DNA from: Scleroderma bovista
Lineage: Eukaryota; Basidiomycota; Agaricomycetes; Boletales; Sclerodermataceae
Assembly: GCA_037178675.1 (NCBI GenBank)
Contig: JAYMGJ010000152.1
Span: 124,001 to 188,000, forward strand
Length of the DNA: 64,000 nucleotides
Direction of reading: 5' to 3'
This document shows positions 59,381-64,000 of this stretch, one piece after another (position 1 is the stretch's first letter; the number at the start of each line of letters is the position of its first letter). The translations under genes were made by a program, and so were the position numbers. The notes under the pieces were generated by a model, which worked only from the letters and a program-made list of their open reading frames with translations, was not told the origin of the DNA and ran no database searches.

Positions 59381-60928
59381 ATGTCCGCTTCTCCCCATAT
59401 TCCTCGCAAACAGAGCGTTGGTATCATCGGCGCTGGTGCGGCTGGGCTTATCACCGCACACATTCTCCTACAGGATGGATTCGAGGACGTGCAACTACTG
59501 ACTCGAGATAAATCCGTCGGAGGCGTGTGGGCCAAGCAACGCATATACCCTGGTATATCGCTCAATAAGTGAGTGGATGGGGAACCGTTACTGAGTTGTC
59601 CTCACCACCATTCAGCGTTCATGGAGAATTCTGTTTCTCCCCCCTTCCCATGCCCCCTCCTCAAACCTCAACGGGCAACAGCCTAAGTGGGGAGGGCATG
59701 TGTGCCTACATGGAAAAATTCGCAGACACCTTCCTTCCCGGGAAAATACGGTTCGAAACCGAAATTTTGGAAATACGCCGCACCGACTCTGGTTCCGGCT
59801 GGGAAGTCGAGGTTCAAGACCTAAGAACAGGAGTTAAGGAAGTCCTGGCCTACGCCCGCATCGTCCTCTGCACTGGTGTTTGTCCATTTTCTATTCAAAT
59901 AAACATTCTATGACGGCGCACACTTCTGGGTAGGGATGTAGTGAACCCTCTATTCCGGGGAGCCTGTCAACGGAAGCTGCCCAGAAAGCCGGTTTTGATG
60001 GTCTTGTAATTCACTCTTCTGAGTTTGCAAACCATATGGATAAGATACTGGAAGATCATAAATCAAACCCAGACTACTCCGTTGTAGTCGTTGGATGTGG
60101 CAAATCTGCCCAAGAGTAAGACTTTTTTTTTCGTTGTGAAACATAGAATAGCTCAATCCTCACAGCATATCTGCTTTTCTGGCTCGACATGGCGTCAAAA
60201 TCACGGTCGTCTTCGAAAAGATAGACGCTTTCTTGTCATCTCCTGTCCAGCTTCCTGATTGCATTCGCAAAAGCCGGTGTGTCTCCAAGGATTCCCTCCG
60301 ACACCCTTTTCCGCTGACACGTTTTTCCAGACTCTTTTCTGTAATGGCAACACACATCGAACTGCGAACGAGATTGGAGTATGTCTTCATTGATATGTGA
60401 CTATGCATAGGAATAACCTCTCTCCCTCAGGCGCTTCCTACATACCACGTGGTTAGGCGGTAAGATCACGCGTGCATTCTGGGATGCCTTGGCATGGGGT
60501 TCGGTATGTGATGGTCATGAGCCCGCGAAACCATCGTAACGCCCGCTATTACAGTACAATACTCTCAACATACCAGCGGATTCACCTCTGCGTAACAGCC
60601 ACTCTTTGTTCTGGGGCATCCGTACCAATGATGAAGGCGGTTCCAGGGAGGGAGCTTCTTTTCCCTCTCCACCAGCGGGAAGATCAAGCTCGCTGCCCCT
60701 ACTAGGGTTGTGGAGTACGTGGGGGAGAGACAGTCGCTATTACTCAGAAACGGTACAGAACTCAAAGCTAATGCTGTCGTACTTGCGACAGGTTTTGGTT
60801 CGTCGTGGACTAGCATCTTCGCGGGTGAGTAAGCAACCGCCGCAGCTCCGAAACGAGATGGCATAGATTGACCTTCCATAGAGAAAACTATCGAAGAATT
60901 GGGCATCGGAAGGCATCCCCCACCAGCA

Positions 60929-60939
60929 AATGATCAGGA
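60929..60939. repeat. Target-site duplication, left copy
   Basis: AATGATCAGGA at 60929-60939 is repeated exactly at 62133-62143, flanking the poly(A)-tailed insert. Overlap with the poly(A) tract makes the 5' limit of the repeat ambiguous by a few A residues. Confidence 0.9.
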
Positions 60940-62105
60940 AAATGCCTCTTGACCAGTTACCACCACCTTCCCCTTTGGGAAAGCCCTCCCCCCCACCCAA
61001 ACACCAGTGCTCGTCACTTGAACCCTGCCCCATCCTCCTCTCTGAGATAGGAAAGGTCTACCATGCCTTTCCCAAAGGTACCTTTCGAGCCCGCTTCGCT
61101 CCTCCTGCTGTCCCCCGCTTTGTTCTCCAACACCTTGCTGCCCACCCACAGACCTGGTCCTGGACAACCAAGGCTGGCCCCAGTGCTGGCAAATCCTTCC
61201 CTGTCCCCACCATCCCAATAGTTTGCAGAAAGGACAACCCAAAAGCCATCCAGTGGCTTGTTTCCATCTTCCACTCTTTCAAGTCCCAGTTAACCACCCA
61301 GGCCCTCCACCCAGAGACTGGAAAAGTCCTTCGGGGCTATGTCCAACTCTACCAAAACAACATGCTGATGCACCTCCGTGCTCAGCAGGCCCGATTGGCG
61401 CCCCCTCCCTCTGCCTCTGCTTTTGCAGTCAGAACCCAGCCTGGTCGCACCCCCCCTCCCCCCAGTGCAACTGTTGCAGAACTCCGTGTGGAGTTAGCGG
61501 CCCTGCGTCGTGAATTCGAAGCCTTCCGTTCCAAACATGAGGCTTCTTCTAACCCCCCCTCTCAGCTGCTGGCCACCTCTTTGGTACCAGCCCACTCACC
61601 CACCCCCCCCTCCCCCACCTCATTTGAATGCTCCGCAGAGGAGGGAACTGCCCACCCTGGCCATCCATGGCTACAGCAGGTCATTGACCACCCTCAATGC
61701 CCCAACTTCATCAAGCAAATCAACTCCTCTGTGGTCCCCATATCCACTTCCACCTTACCGGACAATGTTACCAGGTCCCTTCTAGTTGAATTTGCTAACG
61801 GTCGCGTCAGGAAATCCTTAGGTTTTGACTCTAGTGGTGATCTTTATGTCTCTGACAGTCCTTCTGCTTCGTCCATGGTAGCCATTGTCCGTTTACCTTC
61901 ATTACCTTCTCACCCCACATAGGCTCTTTGGCCTTTTACCCCTTGTTCTCCAACAACACCAGATGACTTTTCATTTGGACTTTGAGGGCTCACGCCCCAT
62001 CTCGATATTACAGTTTTTCAACCTTAGTTACCTACTGTCCTGTGGCTCGACGGATGGGCAGGTCTACCATAGGGCTTCGCCCTGAGGACCATAAATGAGG
62101 ATTTG

Positions 62106-62132
<27 letters not shown>
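60940..62132 (+). mobile_element. Poly(A)-tailed retroposon with its own ORF
   Basis: A 1.19 kb insert bounded by an 11-bp target-site duplication. It ends in about 27-29 A residues (62106-62134) preceded by ATGAGGATTTG. It has no introns, a pyrimidine-rich sense strand unlike its neighbours, one open frame over most of its length, and a 3' UTR of about 180 bp with the palindrome GGGCTTCGCCC. No reverse transcriptase or endonuclease is present. It therefore looks like a non-autonomous or 5'-truncated element moved by LINE machinery, or a retrocopied mRNA. It sits in sense orientation inside an exon of the monooxygenase gene. The long uninterrupted A tail suggests a young insertion. Confidence 0.88.
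60942..61922 (+). CDS. Retroposon ORF, 326 residues, unknown family
   Basis: The frame opens with MPLDQLPPPSPLGKPSPPPK two bases inside the element, so the natural N-terminus may be cut off, and ends LPSLPSHPT with TAG at 61920-61922. A proline-rich start is followed by a globular-looking part (YHAFPKGTFRARFAPPAVPR, FVLQHLAAHPQTWSWTTKAG, NPKAIQWLVSIFHSFKSQLT, RGYVQLYQNNMLMHLRAQQA). A short coiled coil follows (VAELRVELAALRREFEAFRS), then a Ser/Pro-rich linker and a tail with LLVEFANGRVRKSLGF. Coiled coil plus basic helices could suit a LINE ORF1/gag-like RNA-binding protein, but no zinc knuckle or RRM is seen. The frame is undamaged. Confidence 0.7.
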   Translation: MPLDQLPPPSPLGKPSPPPKHQCSSLEPCPILLSEIGKVYHAFPKGTFRARFAPPAVPRFVLQHLAAHPQTWSWTTKAGPSAGKSFPVPTIPIVCRKDNPKAIQWLVSIFHSFKSQLTTQALHPETGKVLRGYVQLYQNNMLMHLRAQQARLAPPPSASAFAVRTQPGRTPPPPSATVAELRVELAALRREFEAFRSKHEASSNPPSQLLATSLVPAHSPTPPSPTSFECSAEEGTAHPGHPWLQQVIDHPQCPNFIKQINSSVVPISTSTLPDNVTRSLLVEFANGRVRKSLGFDSSGDLYVSDSPSASSMVAIVRLPSLPSHPT

Positions 62133-62136
<4 letters not shown>

Positions 62137-62143
62137 ATCAGGA
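62106..62143. repeat. Poly(A) tail and right target-site duplication
   Basis: An uninterrupted run of 29 A (62106-62134) merges into the right copy of the target duplication, AATGATCAGGA at 62133-62143. Confidence 0.95.
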
Positions 62144-62946
62144 GCATATTTGGAACTATACATCTTTAAGAGATCCGCCTTGCTCGAACACGCACGGCGC
62201 ACAATGGGTGGCTTCTATTTATCGAGGATTGGTCCCCTCCAAAAATATCAATCGCCGAGATTTTGCCATCAATGGAGCTATCGTGCGTATCTTGCATCCT
62301 GTGGCGAACCTTACCTTTCATGCATGGCGTAGTTTACGACGAATAATGGATATAGCTTTGAAATCATGGCCCACTGGATATCTTCGTATTTCCTTGGGGA
62401 CAAGATGAGACTCCCTAGTTCTCCAGAAGATGCACTCATCCATGCAGAGAGGAATGGCGCGTGGATGCGACAGCGTTTCCCTGAGTCACTCCTCTGGGTC
62501 AACGAAGCTTACAGCAGCAGTCTGGCATTCTGGTCGTGAGTGGGCTTCATCTACGTTTGCTGGTTTCGATCTCACTAGTCATTGTGGTCGGCGTGTGCAT
62601 AGATGGCCACAAGCAATGGACGAACTACTGGACGACATGGGTCTTCCGAGCACGCGCAGTGGTGGGAACTGGTTGACATGGCCATTCAAGGTTATTTCCC
62701 CTGCTGAAATCAAGGAATTGGGCAAAGAGCGACATGCAAAACGAGAGGCTGACTTGAGGGGTGCCGAGCTGCGGCAGTAAGCCCGAAGCACCACACTGTG
62801 GCCACTTATGTACATACGATGTTCTACAACTCTGATGTAAAGTGAGGCATTTATTAGGCATAGAAGACCCAGCGTGACTACTCTGACAAGCTAGTAATAC
62901 AGCTTCCCTTGTGAATTTCTTTGATAGCAGTAGCGTTCGACGTTCG

Positions 62947-64000
62947 TTACACAGTCCCCTTGAATTTTGTCGCGTTGGCCCTGCTGTTCTGGGATTGTTC
63001 CTCTGTCATCAAAACGATAGGCAGCTGCATGAGTTTGAAAGAGTTGCCATTGGGAAATCCTCGTCTGCGAGCCTCTGCTTCATCATTAACCACTTCTAGT
63101 TGCTATGTATTCAAAGCTCGTAAGAATGGTTCCACGAAACATCAGGGTACACATACAACTGTCAATGATTTCTTGGCGGCAAACACACAGTCACTTTGAA
63201 GATACGTGGAGTCTTCTGGAAAGAACATAGTGACAAGTTTGCGGTAGCCGGGTGCCTGTACCGCTATATGCAAATGACTTGGACGCATATTGTGACGATT
63301 CATGAGAAGTAGAAGTTCGCCGATTGGTCCCTTGGTAAAAGTCAAGTGGATTGCATGAATGGAAAAGACAAAGACATACGTCGGTAGGGATCGGATAGGG
63401 AGGTGGTACTACCGCACGAAAGCCAAAGCTTCCGTCTTTTCCGGATCGAAGGCGCCCACGACAGTCAGGGTGGGTACGCTCAGCATATTGCAAGTCATAT
63501 AGACCTTGAATGGATAATCGTGCGCCGCCCGTAGGTAAGTAGTAGGAGTTGGACTTACAATCGGCATCAGCTTCCCACGCATCGATGATGGCGTCTGGTA
63601 TCGGAACACCTTCCGTGCTTAAGACGCGACCCTCGACATACAAGTACTCGCCTTTGCCTTCAGATGCGATGGACTCCCCATGACTGACTGTAGTGCTTGT
63701 TTATGGCATGATCAGGATGTTATTAGTGCTGCTCACCGTCTGGAGTGTCATCAGTGTAAAAAGGACCAAGTACACTGCTCTCCGTAGCGTTGCCAATCGT
63801 GGGGTTATTGAGAGCGTTCACTAACGCAGTGGCCCCAGAAATACTAAAGAGGGTGGCCACCTCTGGGCGGGCGGGTGTGGATGCCTGTCCTAGACGGGTC
63901 AAAAATTGAATGGCAGCCACCCACTCGTCTGTCGTGAGGCTGCATTCAGCATATCAGTCACAGGTCCCTCAGTTGGGTGAATGTCATTGACTCAGTCTCG
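62947..64000 (-). CDS. Intradiol ring-cleavage dioxygenase (catechol/hydroxyquinol type), 5' end off window
   Basis: Non-haem Fe(III) enzyme that opens catechol or hydroxyquinol rings between the two hydroxyls, part of lignin-derived aromatic breakdown. Visible parts: LTTDEWVAAIQFLTRLGQAS, an N-terminal helix domain ending SSVLGPFYTDD, YVEGRVLSTEGVPIPDAIID with AWEAD, GLYDLQYAERTHPDCRGRL (first Tyr ligand region), FRAVVPPPYPIPTDGPIGEL (second Tyr), RPSHLHIAVQAPGY (both His ligands), then VFAAKKSL and a last exon with RRRGFPNGNSFKLMQLPIV. TAA at 62947-62949. Short introns separate the exons. An acceptor near 63945 and a donor near 63992 show that at least one more 5' exon lies beyond 64000. 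Catechol and hydroxyquinol preference cannot be told apart here. Confidence 0.85.

Larger units (their letters stand above)
59381..62780 (+). pseudogene. Flavin-containing monooxygenase gene, frameshifted and split by a retroposon
   Basis: FAD/NADPH-dependent monooxygenase of the FMO type. Exons show the FAD motif VGIIGAGAAGLITAH, VGGVWAKQRIYPGISL, GKIRFETEILEIRR, the FMO signature FDGLVIHSSEF, the NADPH motif SVVVVGCGKSAQD, NSHSLFWGIRTNDE, ELKANAVVLATGFGSSW, then IYRGLVPSKNINRRDFAING, ERNGAWMRQRFPESLLWVNE and GLPSTRSGGNWLTWPFKV, ending with TAA at 62778-62780. Two lesions are visible. Near 60635-60660 the frame shifts between IRTNDE and FFSLSTSGKIKLAAPTRVV, with no room for an intron. At 60939/60940 a 1.2 kb insertion follows NDQ, and translation would stop four codons later. 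Removing the insert restores one frame (...ANDQ/EHIWNYTSL...), so the gene was coding when the element landed or shortly before. Confidence 0.85.

Overview
The window looks like nuclear DNA of an agaricomycete basidiomycete (mushroom-forming fungus). Genes are split by many very short introns (about 45-70 nt). The recognisable families fit such a genome: RIT1, PalB/RIM13 calpain, KRI1, SPA2, an SPT21/Ams2-like regulator, FSH1 hydrolases, DUF4470-MYND proteins, a GT61 glycosyltransferase, MutY, a flavin monooxygenase and an intradiol dioxygenase. Exon joins were inferred by eye from reading-frame continuity and family resemblance; no alignment could be run.

Layout. (1) 1-8 kb: two copies of an FSH1-type serine hydrolase gene in direct orientation, on the minus strand, separated by about 5 kb of repeat-rich, decayed DNA. 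That DNA holds a broken polyubiquitin relic and low-complexity trinucleotide tracts. A tRNA-derived SINE-like insert sits just 5' of the first copy. (2) 8.2-32 kb: a dense housekeeping block with a succinate/fumarate carrier, a DUF4203 membrane protein, RIT1, PalB, KRI1, an LRR membrane protein, SPA2 and an SPT21/Ams2-like gene. RIT1 and PalB converge with only 13 bp between their stop codons. (3) 32-39.3 kb: a metabolic-looking block with an aromatic-amino-acid decarboxylase-like gene carrying an in-frame stop, an unrecognised gene, and an Egt1-like gene. The Egt1-like gene keeps its EgtB half (DinB plus FGE) but has a strongly altered methyltransferase half. (4) 39.2-47.7 kb: a tandem duplication of a DUF4470-MYND zinc-finger gene. 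The duplicated unit carries a dead copy of the 3' end of the Egt1-like gene. (5) 48-57 kb: an F-box-like protein, a GT61 glycosyltransferase, an APH-type kinase, an unrecognised small protein and a MutY DNA glycosylase. (6) 57-64 kb: gene relics, a flavin monooxygenase gene, and an intradiol dioxygenase running off the right edge. The monooxygenase gene is interrupted by a 1.2 kb poly(A)-tailed retroposon with target-site duplications and its own open reading frame.

Most notable: the retroposon, which has an ORF but no visible reverse transcriptase; the SINE that separates the two FSH1 copies; repeated use of GC-AG introns, including one beside a 17-nt microexon that splits the catalytic serine codon; and the decarboxylase / unknown / EgtB-like neighbourhood with paired CACGTG sites in its divergent promoter.
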